Position numbers and translations under genes: made by a program. Shown in pieces: positions 54,791-64,000 of a stretch of DNA of 64,000 nt. Source of the DNA: Rhodeus uyekii (lineage: Eukaryota > Chordata > Actinopteri > Cypriniformes > Acheilognathidae); the NCBI GenBank assembly GCA_037043235.1, contig JAWRVZ010000050.1:2419501-2483500 (forward strand). Reading direction: 5' to 3'. Numbering within the stretch: the first letter of the stretch is position 1; every line of letters begins with the position of its first letter. A model generated the notes under the pieces. The model had not been told where the DNA came from. It saw only the letters and a program-made list of their open reading frames with translations, and did no database searches.

Positions 54791-56077
54791 GCAGTCACTC
54801 GCCCAATGTCCGTCTTCTTTGCACAGTCTACACCTGGAGCAGTTTCTTTGTTCGTGATCTTCAGTCTTGCAAATCCAGCATCCTTTTCCTCTTCCTTTGC
54901 CTTTCTGCTTGCCCGCTGCTTGATTCATTTGTTGATTGTTGTAATTACGGCAATAAAGGCCAGTTGCAGTTCTTTGTCTTTTCTTTTCTCCTTCTACTCC
55001 TGCCGTTGATCTTCCTCCCGCTGTTGGTCTTGTGCATGTTGCGCATAACTCAGCACAGACTCAATCCGTCCGACTTGCCAGTCGATGCACTGAGTTTTTA
55101 CCATTTTTGCGAGCTCCGGTCTCAGTCCACTCAGGAAACTGGTCCTTCCATGCCGCTGTGTTTGCTTTGCAGTGTCAATTATCGCTGGGAAGGCAGTTTT
55201 CAAAGCTTTAGCCAAATCTTCAATGGCTTTTCGATATGGTGTGTTTAGCGCTCACTTTGTGCCAGTCGCTTGCTCCGAGTTTCACGGACAACGGTCTCCT
55301 CAGCTCCTTTGTGGTGGGACTGAATTCTTGACAAAAAACAGTTAATTCTGTAGCAAATTTTTCCACTGAATCATTTGGCTCAGGCAGATGGGCCATGGCA
55401 TCTCTTAATTCAACGCCAGTCCATGGTCTGAAAACCATCATCGGACCGTCTGGTCCAGCAACCTCAACCATAGGGCAAGCGAGATTATCTTCATCTTGTG
55501 CTTGTGATCTCAGTCCCTGTCTCGGGAGCACTGTAAATAGTTTACATCTATATTTCATGTCTTTTGGCTCAGGTCCGGGCTCGTAGGTTTCATTCACGAA
55601 TCCTCCCGCTGCTTCGTTGCTTAGCTCAGACGGCAGGCTGTCCACATCCTCTTCGTGTTGGACTGTCTTAACTGTTAGTGCTGGTCGGCCTGATGCTTGT
55701 TGGACTGGTGCTGGTCGTCTCGGCGGAGAGCAGTCGAGGTCTAGATCTGTTCTCAGCGCATTTATCTCGGCCACAGGGTACAGAGTTTTGGGTTGTGTTG
55801 GAACAGAAAGAGCAGAAACAGGGTTATGCTCATAAAAAGGGTTAAACCCAGAAAGAGAGTTCGACCCGGAGAAAAAATTAGATGGTGTTGGTGCAGTAGG
55901 TCTTCCCTCATTTCCTGACTCAACCTCTACCTTTTTCCCCTTTTCATCCGGTAATTCTTTCTGCATTGCTTTTCTTTCCCTACGGTCTGCATCCTCTATC
56001 CAGCATTCTATTGCCGGTCCACAGTTAACACACACGTTTCCCACAACAACCTTTTTGTTTTGGGAACCCAGTTCCAA
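54791..56077 (-). pseudogene. Retroviral gag with two CCHC zinc knuckles
   Basis: An open frame from 56077 to 55220 starts MELGSQNKK and is rich in Pro, Ser and charged residues, then resembles a capsid region (ATELTVFCQEF). After a frame change, 55215-54994 continues (QKTRHGRTSFLSGLRPELAK-like helix). Near 54885-54791 two zinc knuckles follow each other: CWICKTEDHEQRNC and CRLCKEDGHWASDC, both C-x2-C-x4-H-x4-C. Gag proteins form the particle core and bind RNA. Two knuckles is unusual for gammaretroviruses, which have one. Confidence 0.7.
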
Positions 56078-56089
56078 CAGACCTCTTTA

Positions 56090-56672
56090 TCACATTAAGT
56101 CTCTGGGAAACATTTTATTACACTTTTTCCCATACACCCTTCTCATTTGGCAATATACAGGCATATCATATCGATCAATTTTACTCTGGGATTTCCCCAT
56201 GACCCCATGGTAAATTTCGACGCGTCTATATAACTCCGGACGTCTCCAGAGAGACCAATTTTACCCTGTATTGGACAGGACGAGACTTTCTCAAATTTTA
56301 CGAACCAATTTTACCCTGTATTGGACAGGACGAGATCTTGGCCGTTCAACACAGCCCTTTTCCCGAATTGTACTGCCTCAGCAGCTATTGCCACAGAGAA
56401 CAAAAATCACAGATCTTTCCCTACCGGTATTCTATCCTTTTCAAAATTCACAAATTTATTAAATAAACTGATTTGTCTCTTACCCGACCAAACTCCGTTG
56501 CCACTTCTGTTCTTTTCTGGTTCCAGTGGTGTGTCCCCTAGACCCCTGCAGTCGGCCCCTCTCTCTTAACCTTTGCGAGGTAGGGCTGAACCTGTTTGAT
56601 CCAGGATGGCCAGTCACCGTCCGCTCCGGGTCCAGAAGACACAACCAAGGAACCCTGCTCGCAGCGCCAAAT
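56090..56672 (-). other. ERV leader with candidate primer-binding site
   Basis: Directly inside the 5' LTR the minus strand reads TTTGGCGCTGCGAGCAGG, in the place of a tRNA primer-binding site; I could not match the tRNA. A ~32-bp sequence (CCAATTTTACCCTGTATTGG on the plus strand) is repeated at 56257 and 56305. The leader holds no long frame. Confidence 0.5.
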
Positions 56673-57041
56673 TGTGGTGGCAAAAATCTTTTCCTAGTTC
56701 TGAAGAAGAGACAAATATCCCAATTGTAATTTAAAAAGGTTTATTTCTTTGCAAAGAAAGGACACAGTCATACAGACATCCAAAGCTGCCCTGCAGAGTG
56801 TGACCAAGAAGGGAGGGCAGCATCAACATTTATATCTTCCCTGACCGTGAAGGTCAGCACAGACTTTCCCACCCTCTATGGAAAAATTAGTCTTCCCACA
56901 TCTTGAACACAACTACACAAATTCTCTCACACTAGTTTCACTAGAGAAAAGAGTCAGCTGCTACTCACTAATATCTTAGGATATAAAGAGTAAAATATAA
57001 TCATGAAATAAAAACATATCAAAGGCAGAATTTCCATCACA
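56673..57041 (-). repeat. ERV 5' LTR
   Basis: Minus-strand LTR, 369 bp, same ends as the 3' LTR. Its outer edge directly joins the right arm of the inverted duplication. Confidence 0.85.
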
Positions 57042-58109
57042 ACATTTATCTACAATATGTATAAAAAAAGTTTCTGTCTGTGGTTTGATTGAGTCTCTTT
57101 TAAGTTCATGTACATTGTGAGCATCAAAAGCTCTTGCAGCTGCTTCTCTTTCTGGTTCACTGGAACTGAACTGGTTCGGTTCATTTCAGAGCTACTATAT
57201 GTGAAGCAGCCAAATTATTTTTGCAGCCGCTGTAAAGTCACAATTAACCCTCTATGATATCAGCAGTATAATATCAGTTAGAAAAACAAACATATTGTGA
57301 TGTTTTCACTGTTAAATATTGGACATTATAAGAATATGAATACGATTTTCATTATTGTTTAAATGTATTTAATAAAAATGTGTTTCCTTTGCAACACAAC
57401 AGACAAGTTGAAACATTTGACATTTTAGTGGCAAAGTTGCTGTAACAGTCATGTCTCGCTCCTCTTATGTGTCCCTCCTGTGTTTCCGTAGATTATTCTT
57501 CTCCACTCCCCCTTGTTATGTTGCCAGCTGATCTGTATTCATCCTAATGTATTTAACCCTCATGTGTCACCATGCCGTTGTCGATTGTTGACGTTTCAAG
57601 TGTGTACGTGTAGATGTGTTACTCCCGTGTTTTGCACCCCCGTGTGCTTCTCGTTTCTATAATTAAAGTATTTCTGTTTCATCTCCGTGTTCCCGCTCGT
57701 TCCTCTCTGCATCGCACGCCAGCCAGTTTGTAACAGTTGCATCATTAAATATTATTTATACACTAGTATTAATATCATATTAGGGTTGGCAACATGTTAT
57801 ACAAGCAAAATGCACAAGGAAGCAAAACTAATACAAAACTTAAAAACACAAAACAAGCAAAGAAGAAGTGCGGAGACAGAGTTACAGAGATTCAGTGGAT
57901 CAAACTGAGTCTCTATTTTTGAGAATCAGTGAATCGACTTTCGTACAGTTCACGAGTCCTGTGATGTCATTGTGTGTGATGATGTTAAATGCTGGAGAAT
58001 AAAGCGTCAGTTCTCGTCTGAATGAACATCAGAACAGAAAAACACTTTCAGTTCATGTAGAATAAACTCTAGACATGTTTCAGCATGTGATTCACATTGT
58101 GTTGAATGA
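57042..58109. repeat. Right inverted arm
   Basis: Reverse complement of the left arm: 57060-57260 matches 46310-46480, and 57940-58109 matches 42811-42975. The last part should hold the promoter and 5' UTR of the plus-strand signal-peptide exon. It lacks the L1, SINE, Tigger and solo-LTR insertions of the left arm and has its own LTR. Confidence 0.75.
57441..57735. mobile_element. Solo LTR (295 bp)
   Basis: Ends TGTAACAGTCATG and CAGTTTGTAACA, flanked by a perfect 5-bp duplication GTTGC (57436-57440, 57736-57740). It contains ATTAAAG near the 3' side. No coding. Confidence 0.9.
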
Positions 58110-58182
58110 ATGAAAAGCTTCATATCTGTGTTTCTTCTGCTTTTAGTGCTGATGTTCCTCATCCACTCTGGACTCACTCAAG
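58110..58182 (+). CDS. Signal-peptide exon of an Ig-superfamily receptor, copy 2
   Basis: ATG at 58110 opens MKSFISVFLLLLVLMFLIHS, then GLTQ, and a donor CAAG|GTACTG. It is the inverted twin of 42738-42810, with the same start and splice site. The intron that follows differs at once from the left copy. The next plus-strand receptor exon visible is the broken Ig exon at 62419-62602, with a Tc1 and LTR element between. Confidence 0.7.
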
Positions 58183-58830
58183 GTACTGTGCTTTTTGGAG
58201 GTTCTGAATTATTATAAAATAATAATGTAAATTGTGATTTTCCAGTGTGATGTGCATCTCCATCTTTGATCTCCATTCTCTTGAGTCACTGTCACTATGG
58301 TTAAAGGATATGTTCATGAGTATCATGAGAATAGAAAAGCACAATTGAGTTAAATAGACATGAGCTTGAGCTGAAGTCAGAGGGAATGATGTGATTTACA
58401 GATAATTAGTGTTGAAGTCAAAACCACAAACTGAGATCAGAGTGTGTTCACAACCGACACATTGTTGCTTCTCAAACATCGTTTTAGTTATGGAAACGTT
58501 AACAATGTTTTCTTAGTGCTAGAGGTATTTTTTTCTAATTCTTTTTAAGGTTAGTGTTGAAGGTAAGGTTTTGAAATACTATTTAAACTTAATTTTTATC
58601 AACAACTCAATATTACAGGAAAATATTCATAAAAACATTTAGTTTCCTGAATGTAAAAACATAATTTAAAGGTTATTATAATGTTTGTGAAACATTCTTT
58701 CAACTTATTTTTCAACTTATAACTCCACATTTTTCACAAAATCCTAACCATTAAAATGTTCTTCCATAAAACAGTGCCATCGTTCGCAATAATAAAGCAC
58801 ATTCAGGTCGAGAGAGAGAGAGAAAGAAAG
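58183..58830. other. Intron, no feature recognised
   Basis: AT-rich sequence following the signal-peptide exon. No coding or repeat ends identified apart from a short GA-rich run at 58810-58828. Confidence 0.3.
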
Positions 58831-59632
58831 TGTAACACGTGTTCCTGTCTGGGTCTTCTTTGTCACTTCCTGTGTTACTCTGTCTATGTAACCTCCCATG
58901 CTCCCCTAGTCCTTGTCTCTTGTTGATCCCGTAATGTGTTAGTGTGTGGATGCCTTCCTTGTTTATTAAAGTGGTTTCCCTGCTGAATTCTCCGTGTTTC
59001 CTCGTCGTGGTTCTCCGCATCGCACACCAGCACCACCCAATCGTGACCGAACAAGAGACGGGGTTGGTCGCCCACTAAAGACTTTTCTATGGATTACCTC
59101 GTCACCCCCGCCATGGCCCAAAGGGCTATACAGTTGTTTGTCGCCACAGCAGCTGCGGGTGCCTGGAGGCTGCACGAGGCTGCCACCCCAGAGCACGCTG
59201 CAACTCGTCAGCCAGCGTCGATCTCCCCAGCCTTGGCCCGAAAGGCGGTGCTATTATTTTTTCCCCAAGCAGCCATGCGCGCCTGGAGGCTGCACAAGCC
59301 TGCCACTTCCGAGAAGCCCGCTACCGAGCCAGTGCTCCCGCAGTCCGTTGCCGGCCAGGAAGCCACTGTCCCAGATACCTTTGCCCCGTCACCGCAACCA
59401 GCGCTCCTTGCCCTGCCGGCTCCCCGTGCGCTCCAGCGTACTGAACCCTATGAACTCTTGCCTGAGCCCTATGAACTCTTGCCTGAGCCCTATGAACTCT
59501 TGCCTGTGCCCTATGAACTTTTGCCTGAGCCCTATGATCTCTTGCCCGCACCACCTGACCAGCCGGACCCGCCTGACCCTCCGGCACTGGCTGATCCACC
59601 AGACCCACCGTAGCAAGCAAGAGACTTGTCTA
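58831..59632 (+). mobile_element. Short non-autonomous LTR element
   Basis: Begins TGTAACACGTG and has an LTR-like region to about 59046 with ATTAAAG and a CGCATCGCACACCAGC-type 3' part shared with the LTR at 57441-57735. An open frame with a proline-rich end follows. The 3' LTR is missing; a truncated Tc1 element abuts at about 59633. Confidence 0.6.
59089..59613 (+). CDS. ORF of a non-autonomous LTR element (MAQ-RAW / YELLPEP family)
   Basis: A 174-residue frame. Residues 1-90: two rounds of a unit like AMAQRAIQLFVATAAAGAWR / ALARKAVLLFFPQAAMRAWR. Residues 115-150: PYELLPEP repeated five times with small changes. The end is P/D-rich (DPPDPPALADPP) before the stop. The same family is on the minus strand at 41102-41431 and 41650-41850. 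No enzyme motif. It may be a relic of gag or a protein recruited by the element. Confidence 0.45.
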   Translation: MDYLVTPAMAQRAIQLFVATAAAGAWRLHEAATPEHAATRQPASISPALARKAVLLFFPQAAMRAWRLHKPATSEKPATEPVLPQSVAGQEATVPDTFAPSPQPALLALPAPRALQRTEPYELLPEPYELLPEPYELLPVPYELLPEPYDLLPAPPDQPDPPDPPALADPPDPP

Positions 59633-59659
59633 CCGAGTGTGAAAAACACTGAAAGAAAG

Positions 59660-60332
59660 ATGCCCAGGGTCCCTGCTCATCTGCGTGAGCGTGCATTAGG
59701 CGTGCTGCAGGGAGGCATGAGGACTGCTGATGTAGCAATAAATTGCCATGTCCGCACTGTGAGACGCCTAAGACAGCGCCACAGGGAGACAGGAAGGACA
59801 GCTGATCATCCTCGCAGTGGAAGACCACGTGTAACAACACCTGCACAGGATCGGTATATACGAATATCACACCTGCGTGACAGGTACAGGATGGCCACAA
59901 CAACTGCCCGAGTCACACCAGGAACACACAATCCCTCCATCAGTGCTCAGACTGTCTGCAATAGGCAGTACAGGGAAGACATCCTCCTCCCTCATGTGGT
60001 TCCCTTTATGCATGCTCATCCGGACATGAGTAGGACCCTAGCAGGACAATACCACCAGCCATACTGCTGTTCTGTGTGTGAGTTTCTGCATGACCGCAAT
60101 GTCAGTGTTCTGCCATGGCCAGCGAAGAGCCCGGATCTCAGTCCCATTGAGCACGTCTGGGACCTGTTGGATCGCAGGGTTAGGGCGAGGGCCGTTCCCC
60201 CCAGAACTTGCAAGTGCCTTGGGGGAAGAGTGGGGTAACATCTCACAGCAAGAACTGACAGATCTGGTCCAGTCCATGAGGAGGAGATGCACTGCAGCAC
60301 TTCAAGCAGCTGGTGGCCACACCAGATACTGA
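59660..60332 (+). pseudogene. Tc1 transposase, decayed
   Basis: MPRVPAHLRERALGVLQGGM and RTADVAINCHVRTVRRLRQR are the paired-like DNA-binding domain, followed by TGRTADHPRSGRPRVTT. The sequence then jumps from ISAQTVCNR to ILLPHVVPF, so the first catalytic aspartate region is deleted. The second aspartate lies in another frame (QDN near 60044), and SPDLSPIEHVWD holds the final acidic residue. A frameshift near 60200 moves the C-terminus (ALQAAGGHTRY) to another frame ending at 60332. Confidence 0.75.
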
Positions 60333-60383
60333 CTGGTACTTTTGATTTTGAGCCTCCCTTCATTCAGGGACACATTATTCAAT

Positions 60384-60710
60384 TCACGAGTTCACACTTA
60401 CCAATGACTCAGGAGTATTTAAGGTATGCGTATTTGGCGTGCTGTCCGAGGAGAGGGCTCCGAGCTCTGTATTTAGCCCGAACCTGGAGCACTCCCCCCG
60501 TATTCCTGACTTTGATAGGAACAATTAAGTGTGAGGAGCCGGGGTGGTGGAGGGATGCCGTAAACTGTCGAGGGATGTAGGTGAGTCGAACATGGCTATA
60601 TATACACGCTTCCTCTCATGCTGATAGGATGAGGTGTAATTGCTGATGATGAGTTGATTGCTTTCATCCTTGGACGTGTTCCTCCCGAACTTTGTTAATA
60701 AAACATCATT
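60384..60710 (+). repeat. 327-bp LTR-like repeat inside the Tc1 element
   Basis: A complete copy (TCACGAGTTCACACTTACCA to AATAAAACATCATT), with TATATATACACG. It interrupts the Tc1 3' region between ...CACATTATTCA and TTTCTGTTAGTCAC. Confidence 0.8.
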
Positions 60711-60858
60711 TTCTGTTAGTCACTTGTCTGTGAAACATTTTTAGTTTGTCTTATGGTGTTAACTCTTTTAGTGTTCATACAAATATTTACACACATTAAG
60801 TTTACTGAAAGTAAAAACAGTTGAAAGTCAGAGGACGTTTCTTTTTTTGCTGAGTTTA

Positions 60859-62418
60859 TATTGTTATTGTATAATAGTTATTCGCACAAACAAAATAAAG
60901 AGCTGCTTAAATCAGTGCAGGATCTCTCGGTTACTATAGAAACAGGTGGTTGATTATAAATCTCAGCAGACAGTCGGTCAAACTGAAGGAGATTTCTTAA
61001 TTCAAGAGAGGAACTCAACAGAATGAAGATGATTGTCTGATTCACTGAAGATGTTGAGCAGACATGTGTGGTTCTGTAACATATTGAACAGGAGAAACAA
61101 ACTTATTCATATAAACATATGATCCACAAAACAACCATCAGTTAAATGACTAAATCATGCAGTCTATATATAACAAGATAAATATACAGCATATAGTCAT
61201 TCTGATCACTGTTGAGTGATTATTCTGAACATTTCCACATGAGATACAAGCAGATGATTTCTGTGATAATCACTGATCATTGCAGATTGCACAGTAGTCA
61301 CCTTCCTTTTTTTCAGTGTAGTTTAACAACTCCAACAAAGTTACAAATGCTAGAAACCAAATAAGATAAAGACAAGTTTAGAAAATATGCAACCCGTGGC
61401 AAATGTAAAAGTCGCTTCATCGTTTCCGCCACAGTTGAGTAAAAAAAAAAGATTATTTAAGTCAGAATAATGAGAAACCTTCATGTAGCAATATAATAAA
61501 TCTCATAATAACGATAAACTTTGTCATAATAATGACTTTCTGGTACTTATACGCATGCGCAGATCAGCAGAGACATTGTATAGCATCACCTGCTGGTCAA
61601 AGCGTGTAAATGATTCTCTCTTAATTAATACTCATCATAAATATTGACGAGTACAATATCATCATAATATAATAAAATAACTTTACATATTTATGAATGT
61701 TGTAAAATTATTTCTTCCAGCTTCAACAGGATTTATAGTAACCTAAGTTACATTAGTCACAGTTTCATGTGTTTCATGTTATTTTGTCTCTGTAATTTTA
61801 CAAATCGTTACTTAGATTTCAAAAACAAAGTTATTGTTTTTTGATGGCTGATGCTGAAATGCTAGACAGCAGTTTGTCTAAAATAGCATTTAATGTGAAA
61901 CAGGACACACACACGATTCAAACATTAATATATGTTGTTAATGTCAGGTTTGGTTCTGGTTTCAGTTTGTTTTCTTGGACTCTTTAGGGTTTGTTACTCA
62001 ACAGTGATTTACTAAAAACCTCCTTTTTCTTTGTGTTTTTCACACAGACAGTTTAGTAAAGCTCTTACAAATAATTACAAAAATGTGTTACAGAATCATC
62101 AACTCAAAGCAGGTCCTGTCAGGATTGTGTTTCTTTATTTGATTTTTCATTCCTATATGATTGTTTATTGTGCTTTAATTCAATTTAGTCTTGATTGTTT
62201 CCTAATTTGTCTTCTTAATTAATGATTCTTGTTGTCTAATTCATTCCCTTGTTACATCGGTGTATTATTAATCCCTTTTGTGTTCAGTTCTTCATCATTA
62301 GGTGTGTGTAAGTGTGTGAAACCACAACAGGTCTTTAATATTTAATATTAATTTTTGTTTTTCACACAAGGACATTTTGAGTTTGTAACACAGATTTTAA
62401 TATTTACTTGTTTCTCAG
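60859..62418. other. Intron with AT-rich repeats
   Basis: No coding sequence. 61440-61560 contains ATAATGAGAAAC, TCTCATAATAACG and TCATAATAATGACTT pieces like those inside the hAT element at 20010-20215. Confidence 0.35.
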
Positions 62419-62602
62419 TGAAATCTGCAGTGAAGGTGAATCCAGATCAGCGTGTGTTCAGAGGAGAGACGGTCACTCTCACATGTGACATAGAGAGAAA
62501 CAGAGAGAGTCTACAACATCACATCTGTGTCTGATGGAGAGAAATACAGATGTGAAGCAAAGAGATCAGACATCAGTGATGGTGTTACACTGACTGTATC
62601 AG
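62419..62602 (+). pseudogene. Ig exon with internal deletion
   Basis: After TTTCTCAG the exon opens VKSAVKVNPDQRVFRGETV, TLTCDIERN and then, in a different frame, VYNITSVSDGEKYRCEAKRS, DISDGVTLTVSG before GTGAGT. About 90-100 nt that should carry the core tryptophan are missing and the frame is shifted, so a stop follows soon. Both splice sites remain. It is the only plus-strand Ig exon after the signal-peptide exon at 58110. Confidence 0.75.
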
Positions 62603-63161
62603 GTGAGTCTTCATATTCACATCTGACTAATGATCATTTAAAATCAGTATTTCTTCTTCTCTTCTGTATGATCTGTTCTTTAGAGCAGGCACGGTACCAG
62701 TCCGTGGATGAAATGTTATCAGCCCGGCCAATGAAGTTATATTATTTCCAATTTATGTAGTGGAGTTGAGCGGCTTGATTACAGATACTGTTATCAGAAA
62801 TGTTGAGAGTGAAACTGAAGTGAGTTTATAGAGCAGGGGTTGGTAACGTATGACACACACAGTTCACTGGATTGAGAGTAAAAGTGAGAGAGGTGAATGT
62901 GTTTCATTCAGATATAGAACCTCCTCCTTCATACACACACACACACACACGTTACTGACTGACTGTTTACAGCTTGTTCTGCTGTATATAATTAACGCTA
63001 TACATTCCTGAGATATTCAGACAAGTATATCAGAACTGTGGATTAATTGATCCTCTGGTGCCTGAAGTTTTTGACATTAGTGCTTTTTTTCAGTTGCATA
63101 TAAACCCATGAATAGCAAACATGTTGTTACACTGTATTTAGCATGAACAGAGAACAATAAT
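62603..63161. other. No gene recognised; (AC)n at 62932-62952
   Basis: The intron after the broken Ig exon, then unrelated repeat-like DNA from about 62685. A short AC dinucleotide run is present. Confidence 0.3.
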
Positions 63162-63516
63162 ATGTGTACTGGACTCAGCCACGCCCCCGGCACCAGACTC
63201 CGCCTTCACTCCGCTCACACAAACCCCGTCACCTGAGTACTAGCACCTGCAGCCAATCACTCCCGCACTATAAAGCCAGCACTCACCGTGCACACAGTGT
63301 CTGGTCTCATCGCTGATACCCGGACTCTACCTGGCGCTACAAACAAAAATTCACCTTTCCGAGTAATCTCCAAGAACCTTCCTGTCTACGCCATTCCTTA
63401 TCCACGCTACTCTCAGTTAAGAATCTCATTGCCATTGCCTCTACCATTGCCATCTGCCATTCACTGCCCTGCACCCGTCTACTGTCTTATGTTCTGCCGA
63501 TAATAAAATCCTGTTC
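63162..63516 (+). mobile_element. Probable 5' LTR of a Ty3/gypsy element
   Basis: Starts TGTACTGGACTCAGCC. It holds a TATA box (CACTATAAAGCC, 63266) and AATAAA (63501) shortly before the gag ATG. The right boundary may be at TGTTCA, 63511-63516. No primer-binding site could be assigned. The partner LTR lies beyond the window. Confidence 0.5.
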
Positions 63517-64000
63517 ATGTCAGAAGACCAATCTACTCGGCAGGCCGAGGCAGTAGCAGCCGAGCACCCATCACCCAGTCCCATCACGATCCCTGAGTTG
63601 GCTCAAGCACTTCACCTGGCACTGCACATGGGATCCACTTCTTCTTCTGCCTCCGCCAGTCCCATGGCCCGACCAGCGCCCTACGTGGAATGCAACGGGT
63701 TCCTTCTTCAGTGCTCCCTGTATTTCGAGCTGCAAGCCCGTCAATTTGACTCAGAACGCACCAAGATTGCCTTCATGATCTCCCTTCTGACTTTACGCAC
63801 TCTCCAATGGGCCCAGGCAATCTGTTCGGCTGACGGGCCGGTCACTCAGTCCTTGGATGCATTCGTCAAACACTTCCATGAAGTTTTCAGCCGGTCTGCG
63901 GGTACCATCTCCTCACAGGATCAGCTACTTCGTGTTCAGCAAGGTAACCAACCCATTCACGAAAACACATTGAGATTCCGTATGTTAGCCGCCTCTAGCG
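63517..64000 (+). CDS. Ty3/gypsy gag, N-terminal part (runs off window)
   Basis: ATG at 63517 opens MSEDQSTRQAEAVAAEHPSP; the frame stays open to the last base (161 codons). PYVECNGFLLQCSLYFELQA, then TKIAFMISLLTLRTLQWAQA and LDAFVKHFHEVFSRS match the capsid-like Retrotrans_gag region of sushi-ichi-type Ty3/gypsy elements, where NG-F-FLLQCSLYFE is well conserved. These elements are the ancestors of the mammalian RTL/PNMA genes. No break is visible in this part, so the copy may be comparatively young. Confidence 0.75.
   Translation, partial: MSEDQSTRQAEAVAAEHPSPSPITIPELAQALHLALHMGSTSSSASASPMARPAPYVECNGFLLQCSLYFELQARQFDSERTKIAFMISLLTLRTLQWAQAICSADGPVTQSLDAFVKHFHEVFSRSAGTISSQDQLLRVQQGNQPIHENTLRFRMLAASS

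Larger units (their letters stand above)
49023..57041 (-). mobile_element. Endogenous retrovirus (gammaretrovirus-like), defective
   Basis: Two 369-bp LTRs (49023-49391 and 56673-57041, ends TGTGGTGG and CATCACA on the plus strand) enclose, on the minus strand, gag, pol and env in retroviral order. A purine tract (AAAAAGAGGGGAA) lies just before the 3' LTR. The LTRs differ at several sites, so the insertion is not recent. Pol has a deletion between RNase H and integrase and a 1-kb insertion; env has frameshifts. No matching target duplication is visible at the outer ends. It lies between the inverted arms carrying the signal-peptide exons. Confidence 0.85.
59633..60858 (+). mobile_element. 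Tc1-type transposon, 5'-truncated
   Basis: The right end GAGGACGTTTCTTTTTTTGC TGAGTTTA followed by TA is the Tc1 terminus of fish. The left terminus is absent. A decayed transposase lies at 59660-60332. The 327-bp repeat at 60384-60710 is inserted between the transposase and the right end. Confidence 0.75.

Noticed and set aside
54698..55248. Plus-strand frames of 103 and 174 residues
   Set aside because: They are antisense to gag and its zinc knuckles, which are clear on the minus strand.
58994..60238. A 414-residue frame joining the LTR element to Tc1
   Set aside because: It reads the YELLPEP region out of frame (repeated LSPMNSC) and joins the Tc1 start by chance at the junction of two elements.

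Overview
The window looks like genomic DNA from a cypriniform (carp/zebrafish-like) teleost. Evidence: small phase-consistent exons with GT/AG splice sites, Fc-receptor-like (FCRL) immunoglobulin domains of the fish type, and a typical cyprinid repeat load (DIRS, L2, L1, Tc1, hAT, pogo/Tigger, tRNA-SINEs, Ty3/gypsy, an endogenous retrovirus). Nothing looks bacterial. Family names rest on reading translations and termini by eye; no database was searched.

The host content is a rearranged, partly decayed cluster of immunoglobulin-superfamily receptor genes. (1) A short first exon on the minus strand at 1.2 kb, cut off by a LINE. (2) A plus-strand gene: Ig exons at 2.15-3.5 kb, then a decayed DIRS segment where further Ig and membrane exons would be expected, then a well-preserved cytoplasmic tail (six small exons, 6.14-8.32 kb) with serial tyrosine motifs. 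(3) A convergent pair: a plus-strand tail exon ending in an ITIM at 12.3 kb, and a minus-strand gene with six Ig exons at 23.6-21.0 kb. They are separated by an 8.5 kb pogo-type transposon that interrupts the last codons of the tail exon. (4) A minus-strand gene with three unusual cysteine-rich Ig exons (28.8-31.6 kb) and possibly a signal-peptide exon at 42.8 kb, its introns filled with DIRS, SINE and LTR elements. (5) A second copy of the short first exon at 47.2 kb. (6) An inverted copy of the signal-peptide exon on the plus strand at 58.1 kb, followed by a broken Ig exon at 62.4 kb. I see no complete receptor gene.

Mobile DNA fills most of the rest. A pogo-like element at 12.5-21.0 kb contains a nested hAT element, a 327-bp LTR-like repeat in tandem, and a satellite built of four different short palindromes. 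DIRS pieces lie at 3.6-5.9, 23.8-26.6 and 33.2-39.0 kb; the last keeps inverted termini, a reverse transcriptase/RNase H region and a tyrosine recombinase, but its middle has been replaced by other insertions including a Merlin-like transposase remnant. A gammaretrovirus-like endogenous retrovirus occupies 49.0-57.0 kb on the minus strand. Its env carries a CD300/pIgR-like Ig variable domain ahead of a CX6CC transmembrane subunit; all of its genes are broken. A Ty3/gypsy gag runs off the right edge.

The host parts share ancestry by duplication. The 2.1-3.6 kb and 21.9-23.3 kb Ig blocks are inverted copies. The first-exon blocks at 0.7-1.2 and 46.7-47.2 kb are direct copies. The signal-peptide exons at 42.8 and 58.1 kb lie in inverted arms around the retrovirus. 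Tail motifs on the plus-strand genes (VTYSTV, VMYSEV, VLYDNI) suggest inhibitory receptors signalling through SH2-domain phosphatases; the other gene fragments show no tail.
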